From NCBI GenBank assembly GCA_937898885.1, contig CALDKD010000042.1, positions 1-40,403 of the forward strand: a DNA stretch of 40,403 bases, given 5' to 3'. The position numbers and the translations under genes were made by a program. This stretch comes from an uncultured Bacteroidales bacterium (lineage in GTDB: Bacteria > Bacteroidota > Bacteroidia > Bacteroidales > Bacteroidaceae). Under the pieces are notes generated by a model, which had not been told where the DNA came from, did no database searches, and saw only the letters and a program-made list of their open reading frames with translations. This document shows, piece by piece, positions 7,798 through 16,432 of the stretch (the stretch's first letter is position 1; each line of letters begins with the position of its first letter).

Positions 7798-9132
7798 ATG
7801 AAAAAAATCGCATCCTTGTTCTCGGTTATGTTGATTGCCGGAACCGCAGTCTTCGCTCAGAATCCTATCATCAGGGATCAGTTCTCGGCTGACCCGTCCG
7901 CACTGGTTGTAGGTGACAGGGTCTATGTTTTCCCATCGCACGACATCAAGGCTCCTGCGGAATATGGCCGCAAGGACTGGTTCTGTATGGCAGATTATCA
8001 CGTGTTCTCATCCGCAAACCTTACGGATTGGACAGACCACGGTATGATTGTTGACCAGTGGACAGCACCCTGGGTAAATGAGAAAGGTTACTCAATGTGG
8101 GCTCCGGATTGCAAGGAGCATAATGGCAAGTACTATTTCTTCTGGCCGGCAGGTGCCAAACCACAGCCGGGTCAGCGTTTTGCCGGAAACCGTGTGGGTG
8201 TGGCTATTGCCGATTATCCGGAAGGTCCGTATGTGCCTCAGGCTACACCACTTGAGAACGTCGGCGGCATTGATCCGTGTATTTTCGTAGATGACGATGG
8301 TCAGGGTTATCTGGTAATGCCTGGCATCACCATCACCAAGATGAATGACGACTGGCTGTCAGTGTCAACTGATCCGGCAGACCGTCACCGTGTTGAGGAG
8401 GTTCCTACCAAGGGCCTTGTAGAGGGACCTTATCTTTTCAAGCACGATGGTCACTATTATATGACTTTCCCGTGGGCAAGGGACGTTGAGGAGGTTCTGG
8501 CATACTGTATGGCAGACAACATCTTCGGTCCATACAAGTTTATGGGCGTTTTCTTTGAGGAGCACGCAAACAAGTGCTGGACCAACCATCACTCAATAAT
8601 TGAGTTCAAGGGCCAGACCTATCTGTTCTACCACCACAATGACTTCTCACCTGAGTTTGACAAGAACCGCTCTGTATGCGCCGACAGCATTTTCTTCGAG
8701 CCGGACGGCCGCATCCGTATGGTGAAGCCTACACTCCGTGGCATCGGTGTGACAAATGCCAATACAAAGATTCAGCTTGACCGCTATTCCGCACTCAGCG
8801 CAAGCGGTGACTCCATTGACTATCTGGAGCGCAGCAACTACTTCGCAGGCTGGAAGACCGTGTTCTTTGAGAAGGGTGCCTGGGCAAGATACAACACTGT
8901 TCAGTTTGACAAGGCCCCAAAGAAGGTAACAGTGAAGATAGTTCCTCCATCGGCCGGTACTCTTGAGATTCTTCAGGACGACAAGGTAATCGCTACCGTC
9001 GATGTACCGGCAGATCGTCAGACCATTGAGGCATCGGCAAAGGTAAGCGGTGCCGCAAAGGGAATTCACCACCTGAAGGTGCGTATGGCCACCGAGGGCA
9101 AGATTCAGGTTGACTGGCTTACTTTTGAGTAA
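7798..9132 (+). CDS. Glycoside hydrolase family 43 with C-terminal beta-sandwich module
   Basis: A 444-residue secreted enzyme with a Sec signal peptide (ASLFSVMLIAGTAVFA, cleavage near Gln21). The five-bladed propeller of GH43 is recognisable, with its three catalytic acids: Asp32 in FSADPSA (base), Asp159 in GGIDPCIF (pKa modulator) and Glu209 in LVEGPYLF (acid). Residues from about 325 to the end form a beta-rich module resembling a CBM6-type domain (ending HHLKVRMATEGKIQVDWLTF). Family activities are alpha-L-arabinofuranosidase, beta-xylosidase or arabinanase; which one applies cannot be read from sequence. It is 6 bp upstream of a second GH43 gene, and together they probably act on arabinoxylan or arabinan side chains in the periplasm. 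Confidence 0.88.
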   Translation: MKKIASLFSVMLIAGTAVFAQNPIIRDQFSADPSALVVGDRVYVFPSHDIKAPAEYGRKDWFCMADYHVFSSANLTDWTDHGMIVDQWTAPWVNEKGYSMWAPDCKEHNGKYYFFWPAGAKPQPGQRFAGNRVGVAIADYPEGPYVPQATPLENVGGIDPCIFVDDDGQGYLVMPGITITKMNDDWLSVSTDPADRHRVEEVPTKGLVEGPYLFKHDGHYYMTFPWARDVEEVLAYCMADNIFGPYKFMGVFFEEHANKCWTNHHSIIEFKGQTYLFYHHNDFSPEFDKNRSVCADSIFFEPDGRIRMVKPTLRGIGVTNANTKIQLDRYSALSASGDSIDYLERSNYFAGWKTVFFEKGAWARYNTVQFDKAPKKVTVKIVPPSAGTLEILQDDKVIATVDVPADRQTIEASAKVSGAAKGIHHLKVRMATEGKIQVDWLTFE

Positions 9133-9138
9133 ACGGTT

Positions 9139-10779
9139 ATGAGAAGGTTGTCGTGTCTGCTGCTGACAGTAGCGGCGTTGCTTGCAGGAGCATCCTGCTC
9201 TGCAGGCCCCAAGACTACCGTATGCGAGAATCCTCTCACATACACTGATATTCCCGACAACGATGTAATCCGCGTTGGTGATGACTACTATATGGTAAGT
9301 ACCACAATGTACTATTGCCCGGGTGCGCCTATTATGCATTCCAGGGACCTGGTACATTGGGAGATAATAAGCTATGTCTATGACTGCCTGAGCGATGACG
9401 ATGTCTATAATATGCGTAATGGACGTAATGCATACGGCAAGGGCCAGTGGGCTGCGTCGTTGCGCTATGTTGACGGCACATATTATTGCCTGTTCATTGC
9501 CAATGACCAGGGCAAGACATACGTTTACAAGACAAAGGACATCAATACCAGCTTCTGGGAGCGCTCAGTCATTGACCGTGCGTTCCACGATGCCTCGATG
9601 CTGTTCGAGGATGGCCATCTCTATGTAGTATGGGGCAACGGTGACCTGCGTATCACCGAGCTTGAGCCGGATGGCTCAGCCGTGAGGGAGGGTGGCATTG
9701 ACCAGCTTCTTATCTCATCGCCAAGACAGGGATACAATCTGCGTGCTGAGGGTGCGCATTTCTATCACATAGGCGATTACTATTATGTGCTGGATATTGA
9801 CTGGCCTTCCGGCAATGTGCGTACCGAGACCTGCTGGCGCTCAAAGGACCTTCTCGGCCCATACGAGAGCAAGACCATTCTTCAGGGTCCGTTTGACGGC
9901 CGTGGGGACGGTGTGGCTCAGGGTGCCATCTTCGAGACAAAGAAGGGAGACTGGTACTCGGTAATGTTCCAGGACCACGGCGGTGTTGGCCGTGTCCCCA
10001 CATTGCAGCCTATGACTTGGGTTGACGGCTGGCCGATACTTGGTGACAATACTGTTCCTGTAAAGCAGTTTGAGGTTAATCTGAAACCATCGGGCGAGAA
10101 CCGCGTATGGGCTTCAGATGAGTTCGATTATGATAAGAGCCAGCTTGACCTTGTCTGGCAGTGGAACCACAAGCCAGACAATGCGTTGTGGTCATTTACA
10201 GACCGCAAGGGTTGGCTGAGGCTTACCACCGGATATATCGCAGAGGATATTATGCATGCCCGCAACACCCTGACACAGCGCACCGTGGGCCCACGCTGCT
10301 ACAGCGAGGTGCTTCTTGACGCATCGGGAATGAAACCAGGTGACAATGCAGGTATCTGTGCTTTCCAGAGCAATTACTGCCGCATCGGAGTGGAGGTTGC
10401 CGAGGATGGTACCCGCAGCCTTGTCGGCATCAACCGTGTACCGCCCTCGCGTCGTTGGGGGCGCCCGGGACAGCCTCAGCCGGAACAGCCGCAGGGCAAC
10501 GGCGAGACCGAGGTGCTTCGCATTCCGCTTACGCAGAATCAGGTATGGCTCAAGATCCGTTATGTCTTCACACCTCAGGCCGACGACACCTGTGGCGCAG
10601 ACAAGGCCTTTATGAGCTGGTCGCTTGACGGCAAGACATGGAACGATGTGGATGCTGAATTGCAGATGAGGTTTACGCTTGACCTTTTCACCGGTTATCG
10701 TACGGCTCTGTACAACTACTCGACCACCCAGACTGGTGGTTATGCCGATTTCGACTATTTCCATCAGGCAACTTATTAA
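9139..10779 (+). CDS. Glycoside hydrolase family 43 (beta-xylosidase/arabinofuranosidase type, CBM91-like C-terminus)
   Basis: A 546-residue exported protein. The N-terminus (MRRLSCLLLTVAALLAGASC) is a probable lipoprotein signal with Cys20, although Gly at -3 is off the lipobox consensus. The catalytic propeller spans about 30-320, with Asp40 in DIPDNDVIR, Asp151 in FHDASMLF and Glu204 in RAEGAHFY. From about 330 a concanavalin-like C-terminal domain follows (WASDEFDYDKSQLDLVWQW onward), as in the two-domain GH43 xylosidases. An odd Pro/Gln/Arg-rich insert (about 435-455) sits inside that domain. The gene follows the first GH43 at 6 bp and ends before a strong terminator. The exact specificity is unknown. 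Confidence 0.88.
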   Translation: MRRLSCLLLTVAALLAGASCSAGPKTTVCENPLTYTDIPDNDVIRVGDDYYMVSTTMYYCPGAPIMHSRDLVHWEIISYVYDCLSDDDVYNMRNGRNAYGKGQWAASLRYVDGTYYCLFIANDQGKTYVYKTKDINTSFWERSVIDRAFHDASMLFEDGHLYVVWGNGDLRITELEPDGSAVREGGIDQLLISSPRQGYNLRAEGAHFYHIGDYYYVLDIDWPSGNVRTETCWRSKDLLGPYESKTILQGPFDGRGDGVAQGAIFETKKGDWYSVMFQDHGGVGRVPTLQPMTWVDGWPILGDNTVPVKQFEVNLKPSGENRVWASDEFDYDKSQLDLVWQWNHKPDNALWSFTDRKGWLRLTTGYIAEDIMHARNTLTQRTVGPRCYSEVLLDASGMKPGDNAGICAFQSNYCRIGVEVAEDGTRSLVGINRVPPSRRWGRPGQPQPEQPQGNGETEVLRIPLTQNQVWLKIRYVFTPQADDTCGADKAFMSWSLDGKTWNDVDAELQMRFTLDLFTGYRTALYNYSTTQTGGYADFDYFHQATY

Positions 10780-10800
10780 TAAGTTTTTGTAAAAACAGGG

Positions 10801-10830
10801 CACCCGGATTTAACTTCCGGGTGTCTTGTT
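10801..10830 (+). terminator. Intrinsic terminator after the GH43 operon
   Basis: Perfect 8-bp stem, cacccgga (10801-10808) and tccgggtg (10816-10823), with a 7-nt loop and a T-rich tail (tcttgttt). It closes the two-gene GH43 transcript. Confidence 0.8.
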
Positions 10831-10863
10831 TATATTACTTTTACAAAACGTGTCCTGAACGTA

Positions 10864-11430
10864 ATGGAGAGCAAAAAGATGATGACAGTGAAAGACGAGT
10901 CTATCGTTGAGATGCTGGGCGATGAAAGCCGGGTTGACACTGCCATACGTCTGGTGATGAGTAAGTATGGCGAGCAGCTCTACTGGCACATCCGCAGGAT
11001 AGTCGTCTCGCACGATGATGCCGAGGATGCCCTTCAGGAAACCGTAATGAACGTGTTCAGGTACAGGACCACATATTCCAGAGACTATCCGTTATCGTCG
11101 TGGTTGTATAAGATAGCAACAAACGAGGCCTTGAAATTACTCAAGGGTAAGCCTGGATATATGGAATCGGTGGACGATCTGGGTGACTCCCTGATGGGGA
11201 GCGTACGTCTGGAGTCTGACCCTGATGCTGATGAGACACTAATCCTGCTTCAGGAGGCGATAGCCCTGCTGCCTGCAAAGCAGAAGCTGGTGTTCAATCT
11301 TAGGTATTACGATGAAAAGAGCTATGAGGAGATACATCAGATTCTGGGCGACAGCGTAGGAACCCTGAAGACGAACTATCATTATGCTACTGAGAAAATA
11401 AGGAAATATTTAACGGATCATACAATATGA
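10864..11430 (+). CDS. ECF-type RNA polymerase sigma-70 factor
   Basis: A 188-residue sigma factor with region 2 (HDDAEDALQETVMNVFRYR, then LSSWLYKIATNEALKLL, about 50-97) and region 4 (LLPAKQKLVFNLRYYDEKSY through GTLKTNYHYATEKIRKYL, about 138-184), and no regions 1 or 3, so it is an extracytoplasmic-function type. It is the first gene of a tight three-gene operon: the next gene overlaps it by 4 bp and encodes a small single-pass protein, then a periplasmic protein. That order is typical of envelope-stress sigma/anti-sigma units in Bacteroidetes. An upstream tactttta near 10835 resembles a -7 element poorly; autoregulation is possible but not shown. Confidence 0.9.
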   Translation: MESKKMMTVKDESIVEMLGDESRVDTAIRLVMSKYGEQLYWHIRRIVVSHDDAEDALQETVMNVFRYRTTYSRDYPLSSWLYKIATNEALKLLKGKPGYMESVDDLGDSLMGSVRLESDPDADETLILLQEAIALLPAKQKLVFNLRYYDEKSYEEIHQILGDSVGTLKTNYHYATEKIRKYLTDHTI

Positions 11431-11756
11431 GAGATTTGGATGAGATAGGGAAGAAAATGCCCTACCGTATGCCTGAGCATTTTATGGATGAGATTACAGA
11501 GCGTTGTGTCTCTATGGTCAGGGAGGAGGCTGGCCGTACCGTAATCAAGCCAAAGCGGAATTACCTGTGGTGGTCAATAGCCGGTGTGGCGGCTGCGGCT
11601 CTTTTGCTTATGCTTCCTCTTATCATCGACGATAACGCCGGTGTGCCTGACTACGAGAGCATATCGCAGTGCAAGAGCATCGACGAGGTCTTTCAGACAA
11701 TGTCAACCGATGACCTCGGCCTTTTCTCAATGATGAGTAACTATTACAGTGACTGA
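11427..11756 (+). CDS. Small single-pass membrane protein, probable anti-sigma factor
   Basis: This 109-residue protein overlaps the sigma gene by 4 bp (ATGA). The N-terminal 45 residues are cytoplasmic and carry KKMPYRMPEHFMDEI, a motif type seen in small Bacteroidetes proteins encoded beside ECF sigma factors. One membrane helix follows (WWSIAGVAAAALLLMLPLI, about 48-66). The C-terminal 40 residues (CKSIDEVFQTMSTDDLGLFSMM) would face the periplasm. There is no zinc-binding HxxxCxxC motif, so it is not a classical ZAS anti-sigma factor. The anti-sigma role is inferred from position and topology only. Confidence 0.7.
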   Translation: MRDLDEIGKKMPYRMPEHFMDEITERCVSMVREEAGRTVIKPKRNYLWWSIAGVAAAALLLMLPLIIDDNAGVPDYESISQCKSIDEVFQTMSTDDLGLFSMMSNYYSD

Positions 11757-11757
11757 T

Positions 11758-12372
11758 ATGAGAAAGCTCCTGGCGATAATATGTCTGGCGGCCCTGTTCC
11801 CGCTTTGTCTGGCCGCTGCTGAGGACCGGCCTGACAATGATATGACCAATGCGCAGCTGCGTTTCATAATGGAGAATGCCAGACTCTCCAAGAAAGAGTA
11901 TCAGCGTTTTGCCAAAATCTACATCAAGTATGTGGACTCGCTGTATGAGCTGAATAACTCTGCCATGTCCAAGCCGTCGGATGGCCCGTCATTCGGCATG
12001 CCTTTCGATTTCCATCCGGATAACAGGCAGCAACAGGAGTATATGAGAAAGTGGAACGAGATTAATGAGGAGTACCGTTCCGCAATGGAGAGACAACTTT
12101 CCGAGGATGCCTGTCACCGGATAGCGGATGCCCAATGGAAACTCGGACAGAAAATCTGGGAAGAGTGGATGGAGAGAAGCCGCAAGGAGTATGAGCAGCA
12201 GATGGAGAAGGGCCGCAAGGAGTTTGAGCAACAGATGGAGAAAGGCCGCAAGGAGATGGAGCGTCACTGGACGGATATCATAAACCGTCAGGGCGAGTGG
12301 TGGAATCATTACTGGCGCTCCTGGGGTGACTCGCTGCCCAGGAGAGATGGTCATTGGTATAATCATTTCTGA
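11758..12372 (+). CDS. Periplasmic Glu/Lys-rich helical protein in a sigma-factor operon
   Basis: The ATG at 11758 (MRKLLAIICLAALFPLCLAA) gives a clear signal peptide and is preferred over the GTG at 11749, which overlaps the previous gene; the mature protein is about 185 residues. After SKKEYQRFAKIYIKYVDSLYELN it is strongly helical and charged, with a tandem heptad-like repeat RKEYEQQMEKG / RKEFEQQMEKG / RKEMERHW (about 140-172). The layout resembles periplasmic stress proteins of the Spy/CpxP kind in size and helix content, but no LTxxQ motif is evident, so I do not assign it. As the third gene of the sigma operon it is a plausible sensor or effector of envelope stress. Confidence 0.7.
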   Translation: MRKLLAIICLAALFPLCLAAAEDRPDNDMTNAQLRFIMENARLSKKEYQRFAKIYIKYVDSLYELNNSAMSKPSDGPSFGMPFDFHPDNRQQQEYMRKWNEINEEYRSAMERQLSEDACHRIADAQWKLGQKIWEEWMERSRKEYEQQMEKGRKEFEQQMEKGRKEMERHWTDIINRQGEWWNHYWRSWGDSLPRRDGHWYNHF

Positions 12373-12394
12373 CAAATGTCATACTAATTTGTCA
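12370..12394. repeat. Inverted repeat after the sigma operon
   Basis: tgacaaat (12370-12377, beginning at the stop codon) and atttgtca (12387-12394) form a perfect 8-bp inverted repeat. There is no T-run after it, so it could be a weak terminator, a transcript-end processing hairpin or an operator for the downstream gene. Confidence 0.45.
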
Positions 12395-12432
12395 TTAAGT
12401 GGCGCAGACAACTGTTTGTGCCATTTTTTTGC

Positions 12433-12440
12433 TACATTTG
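12433..12440 (+). promoter_or_regulatory. -7 promoter element before the CotH gene
   Basis: TACATTTG matches TAnnTTTG exactly. The nearest TTTG (12415-12418) is only 14 bp upstream, so the -33 element is poor. The predicted start near 12447 argues that translation begins at 12475 and not at an upstream ATG at 12418. Confidence 0.5.
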
Positions 12441-12474
12441 CAATTCCTATTCAAAAATGAAATATTCTGACATA

Positions 12475-15048
12475 ATGAGGAAATTCCTGGCATTTTCACT
12501 GCTGTTCGTCTCTCTGACAGGAACCGCAGCTACTGAGGCATTGACAAAAGCGCTGATTATTAATGAGGTGATGCAGTCTGCAATCAGCGGTGACCTGGAC
12601 AAGCTTATGGAGTACCCGGACAGTTGGGTGGAGTTATATAATCCTACAGACAAGGAGGTTGACTTGAACGGGTATTACATAGGCAAGGACAATGACTGCT
12701 CCAAATGCTATAACATCCAGACTGGCGGAGGCTGGGGTTGGGGTTGGGGCTGGGGCGGCGGCAACGACGTCAAGGTACCTGCCAAAGGCTATTTCGTCAT
12801 TTATTGCGATAAGGAGAATAAGGTTGAGAACTCCGAGGTACATACCGACTTCAGGCTCTCAAATGCCAAGGAGGGCGCGGTTTATCTGTTTGACTCCAAC
12901 AGGAAACTGGTTGACTCGCTGCACGTTCCGTCAATGCCTGCTCCGGATGTGGCATATGGGCGTGCCACCGACGGCTCGGATAAGTTGGGATATATGCTCA
13001 AGCCATCCAGGGGTAAGAAGAACTCCGGCGGACTTGCGGATATGGTGCTTCCGGAGCCTGTTTTCTCATCAGACAGCCGTGTCGTAAGGGCAGCCGCCAA
13101 CAGCGGAACGGAAATCAAGGTTGCGATATCCACACCCGCAGGTACCCCTGATGACGCAGTGATAAGATATACGTTGGATGGTACTGAGCCTACATCATCC
13201 AGTAGGGAATACAGCGGCGAGTTGTCATTCTCGAACACCACGACATTGAAGGCGGCGCTGTTCCTGTCCGGTTGCGTCACTCCTCCTGCCTCCACCAGAG
13301 TGTTCATTTTCCACGGACGCGACCTGCTTCTTCCTGTAATATCTATGGTGACCCCAGACAAGAATCTGAACGACAGGCAGATTGGTATCATCGCAAATAA
13401 TGGGAGTGAGGCCTATAAGTCAGAGAACAGAAAGAACTGGCGCCGTCCTGTAGTGATGGATTATTTCCCGAAAGGAGAGGAGTATGCGGAGTTCAATCAA
13501 CTTTGTGAGATACGCGTGAGTGGCGCATACGCACGTATGAACGCACAGAAATCATTTACGGTATATGCGGACAGCCGTTTCGGCTCAAAGGACTATTTCA
13601 ACGCGCAGTTCTGGCCCTATACAAATCCTGATATGTATCAGAGCCCGTCCATATCGTTGAGAAACTCGGGAAATGATTTCAACTACTCACATATCCGCGA
13701 TGGGGTGTGCCAGATGCTCTTCGGCTTCAACACCGATGTTGACTGGCAGGGTTTCCAGCCTGCATCTGTCTATATCAATGGCAAGTATTATGGCATTCTG
13801 AATATCCGTGAGCGTGGAAATGAGGATAATGTCTGGATGCATTACGATTATCTTGAGGACATCACAATGCTTGAGAACCCGTTCTGGGGCGTAGAGAGCG
13901 GACTCAAGAAGGGTAGTGCCCAACAGTATTATGACCTGCAGAGTTTTATCAATGGAAACAACAAGAAACTTCAGGAATATGAGAAGAGAATAGATGTCCT
14001 GGAATATACCAACGTAATGATGGCCAGCATCTATATGTCAAACACGGATTTCCCCGGCAATAATCTGGTGCTCTGGAGACCTGTGGCCAGTGATGGCAAG
14101 TGGCGCTGGTTCCTCAAGGACCTGGACCGGAGCTTCGGATTCTGGTGGAAGCACGGTGATGAGCAGAATAAGGAGATGCAGGCATCCGGCAAGGAGAACG
14201 GCAAGAGCAGCGCGCAGTATCTTCGCTGGGTGCTTCGCGATCCCGCCAACGTTATGCCGAACAACTACGATGCCAATGGTGATGAGCCTACCAGGCTTTT
14301 CCGAAATCTGATGTCCATAAAGGAATATCAGAAAATGTTCTTTGACAGGTTTACCATTTATCTTGGCGATTTTCTGTGTCCGGACTATATCAATTCTGTA
14401 ATTGACTGGGCCGTAGATGAGATTAAGGAAGAGATGCCGTACCACAAAGCCCTGTATGGCGGAAAGATTACAGACTGGAGCAAGGAGATAAATGATATGA
14501 GAAAGTGGGCAGAGGAGCGTACTCTCTCCATGTACGGTCAGCTTGAGGAGTACTATAAGGCAAAAGGCTATGACAGTAAGTCTTTAAGTCAGGTGTCAGC
14601 CTTGATTAATACTGACGTGGACACTCCTGAGCTATACGACATCACGATTAATGACATACCACTCCGGACACATCAGTTCAACGGCAATCTGTTCTCAGGA
14701 CATCAGTATTCCGTGAGCGCTGTCAGCAACGATGAGGATTATGAGGTTATTGGCTGGGACCTGTACCAGACGGATAACGGTGAGGTGGATCATCAGACCA
14801 TTATGAACCCTGACATCGTGCTGGCACCATCCAGCTCTACAGACGACATCTATATGAACGCGATATTGTGCGCCACAGATGCCGGTCTTGTAGAGGTCGA
14901 TGCGGAGAGGGCCGTGGACATCATCTATTACAATCCTCAGGGAATACAGTCACGATCACCTTTCAACGGCATGAATATTGTCCGGTATGTATATCCGGAC
15001 GGCACTTATACCGTCAGCAAGCGGATGATGGATACATCGATGTATTGA
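12475..15048 (+). CDS. Secreted lamin-tail/CotH-kinase-like protein
   Basis: Starting at 12475 gives 857 residues with the signal peptide MRKFLAFSLLFVSLTGTAA. Upstream in-frame ATGs at 12457 and 12418 would bury the signal, and 12418 precedes the likely transcription start. The order is a lamin-tail domain (KALIINEVMQ ... DSWVELYNPTDKEVDLNGYYIG), a chitobiase-type beta-sandwich (IRYTLDGTEPTSSSREYSG), then a CotH-like region including WRWFLKDLDRSFGFWW (about 540-560). The end (YYNPQGIQSRSPFNGMNIVR) resembles the short C-terminal tails of Prevotella-type secreted proteins. A WGWGWGWGGG stretch (about 87-96) is encoded by a G-run DNA repeat. CotH relatives are spore-coat protein kinases, but activity in Bacteroidetes is unproven. 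It is 15 bp upstream of a deacetylase gene. Confidence 0.8.
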   Translation: MRKFLAFSLLFVSLTGTAATEALTKALIINEVMQSAISGDLDKLMEYPDSWVELYNPTDKEVDLNGYYIGKDNDCSKCYNIQTGGGWGWGWGWGGGNDVKVPAKGYFVIYCDKENKVENSEVHTDFRLSNAKEGAVYLFDSNRKLVDSLHVPSMPAPDVAYGRATDGSDKLGYMLKPSRGKKNSGGLADMVLPEPVFSSDSRVVRAAANSGTEIKVAISTPAGTPDDAVIRYTLDGTEPTSSSREYSGELSFSNTTTLKAALFLSGCVTPPASTRVFIFHGRDLLLPVISMVTPDKNLNDRQIGIIANNGSEAYKSENRKNWRRPVVMDYFPKGEEYAEFNQLCEIRVSGAYARMNAQKSFTVYADSRFGSKDYFNAQFWPYTNPDMYQSPSISLRNSGNDFNYSHIRDGVCQMLFGFNTDVDWQGFQPASVYINGKYYGILNIRERGNEDNVWMHYDYLEDITMLENPFWGVESGLKKGSAQQYYDLQSFINGNNKKLQEYEKRIDVLEYTNVMMASIYMSNTDFPGNNLVLWRPVASDGKWRWFLKDLDRSFGFWWKHGDEQNKEMQASGKENGKSSAQYLRWVLRDPANVMPNNYDANGDEPTRLFRNLMSIKEYQKMFFDRFTIYLGDFLCPDYINSVIDWAVDEIKEEMPYHKALYGGKITDWSKEINDMRKWAEERTLSMYGQLEEYYKAKGYDSKSLSQVSALINTDVDTPELYDITINDIPLRTHQFNGNLFSGHQYSVSAVSNDEDYEVIGWDLYQTDNGEVDHQTIMNPDIVLAPSSSTDDIYMNAILCATDAGLVEVDAERAVDIIYYNPQGIQSRSPFNGMNIVRYVYPDGTYTVSKRMMDTSMY
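12734..12755 (+). repeat. G-quadruplex-capable GGGG repeat inside the CotH gene
   Basis: Four GGGG runs at 12734-12737, 12740-12743, 12746-12749 and 12752-12755 are separated by exactly 2 nt (tt, tt, ct). They encode alternating Trp-Gly. The run is on the coding strand, so a quadruplex could form in the mRNA or in the non-template DNA strand. The hexameric period could also permit slippage, but 6-bp units would keep the frame. Confidence 0.65.
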
Positions 15049-15063
15049 TAACTTACACTTTAT

Positions 15064-16323
15064 ATGATGAGGAAATTACTGACCACTGTCGTAACAGCCG
15101 CCATGTGCGCATCGCTTGCGGCAGAGACAACCGCCACGTCTGTATACACCAAGTGCAACTGGCTGAACGACGCCACTTGCGCCATAACACTTACCTTCGA
15201 TGACGGCCTTGCGAATCAGTTCTCCACTATGGTGCCGTTGCTGGACAACTATGGCCTGAAAGGCACTTTCTATATTGTGACGGACTGGGCGGAGCGTGAT
15301 GGCATCTGGCCGGAGTTAAGGCGCTTGTCGGACAACGGTCACGAGATAGGAAGCCACACGCTGACGCATCCTACAATATCCGGATTGGATGAGCTTGTCC
15401 GTTCCAGACAGATATTGGAGCAGAAGACCGGAAAGCCGTGCCTTACTGTGGCGTATCCATATTGCAACCTGCCCACAGACCCGGCCGCAAATGCCGCACT
15501 GGAGGAGAATTACATCTCAGGCCGCACCTGCAGCGGGCAGCTGGTAGCGCACAATACTACAGATATGTACAATATCAGCTCCATTGTCACAGGTACCGAG
15601 GGCCGCATCAAGACTTCCGACGATATGCTGGGAATGTTTGAGAATGCCAGAGATGAGAAGCGCTGGTGCGTGTTCCTTACACACGAGATCAACAAGGGAA
15701 GCGGGTACTCACCTACACAATCACGGGAGTTCAAGAAAGCCCTGATTTATCTGAAGAACAATCCCAATAGCTATTGGGTCGCCACATTCGCGGATGTCTC
15801 CAAATACATAAGGGAGAACAGGGCCTCAACTGTCACCGAGCTGTCTGCCACACAGGACAGGATTGTTGTGTCGGTCACCTGCAAGCTGGACAGCGCTTTG
15901 TATGACTCGCCCATTACGATACGACGCGCAATGCCTGATGGCTGGAGTGCGGCAGAGGTGACCCAGGGCGGCGAGGTCGTGAAATCCTGGACCGACAAGA
16001 ATCATACCTGCATATACTTCAATGTCGTGCCTGGCGCCGGAGATGTGACGATATTCAATGGCGCGATGCGTGTGCACGAGATTTATGATGAGTCTGGCGA
16101 TGAGCGTATGAGTGTTACGCTCTCAGATGATTTTATTATAGTCAACTCTGATGCTCCCGCATCCCGTCTGGAGCTTTCCGATATGTCCGGACGCGTGGTC
16201 TTCTCCTCCTCAGACGGCAATGTGATTCCCGTACGTAAGGTACAGGGTGGGTCATACGTGCTTAGGGCTTTCTGGGACGATAATACATCGTCTGCCAGAA
16301 AACTCTATTTGTCTGCAAGATAA
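15064..16323 (+). CDS. Secreted polysaccharide deacetylase (NodB homology, CE4-like)
   Basis: A 419-residue exported protein. After a signal peptide (LLTTVVTAAMCASLAA) comes a NodB domain with the metal-binding motif TFDDG (44-48), the His pair SHTLTHP (His98, His102) and AYPYCN near 135. These are the conserved blocks of CE4 metal-dependent deacetylases acting on chitin, peptidoglycan or acetylxylan. A beta-rich region follows from about 260, and the C-terminus (LSDMSGRVVF ... GGSYVLRAFWDD) resembles type IX secretion sorting domains. Start codons at 15064 and 15067 are equivalent. It lies 15 bp after the CotH gene and is followed by a terminator. The substrate is unknown; acetylxylan is possible given other genes in the window. 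Confidence 0.85.
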   Translation: MMRKLLTTVVTAAMCASLAAETTATSVYTKCNWLNDATCAITLTFDDGLANQFSTMVPLLDNYGLKGTFYIVTDWAERDGIWPELRRLSDNGHEIGSHTLTHPTISGLDELVRSRQILEQKTGKPCLTVAYPYCNLPTDPAANAALEENYISGRTCSGQLVAHNTTDMYNISSIVTGTEGRIKTSDDMLGMFENARDEKRWCVFLTHEINKGSGYSPTQSREFKKALIYLKNNPNSYWVATFADVSKYIRENRASTVTELSATQDRIVVSVTCKLDSALYDSPITIRRAMPDGWSAAEVTQGGEVVKSWTDKNHTCIYFNVVPGAGDVTIFNGAMRVHEIYDESGDERMSVTLSDDFIIVNSDAPASRLELSDMSGRVVFSSSDGNVIPVRKVQGGSYVLRAFWDDNTSSARKLYLSAR

Positions 16324-16343
16324 GTGGAGCTTTCTTTTGTGAG

Positions 16344-16378
16344 GGGCAGGTTTCTCAAGTCTGCCCTTTTGCTTTTTT
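16344..16378 (+). terminator. Intrinsic terminator after the deacetylase gene
   Basis: gggcag (16344-16349) pairs with ctgccc (16361-16366) across an 11-nt loop, followed by ttttgctttttt. It separates the CotH/deacetylase unit from the fasciclin gene. Confidence 0.65.
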
Positions 16379-16432
16379 AGCATACCTGGTTGTTAATTTG
16401 TACTTTTTTCACAGAAATTATGCAGGCAATGC

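Noticed and set aside
12418..12474. Upstream start for the CotH gene
   Set aside because: It overlaps the likely promoter and puts about 19 residues ahead of a clean signal peptide.
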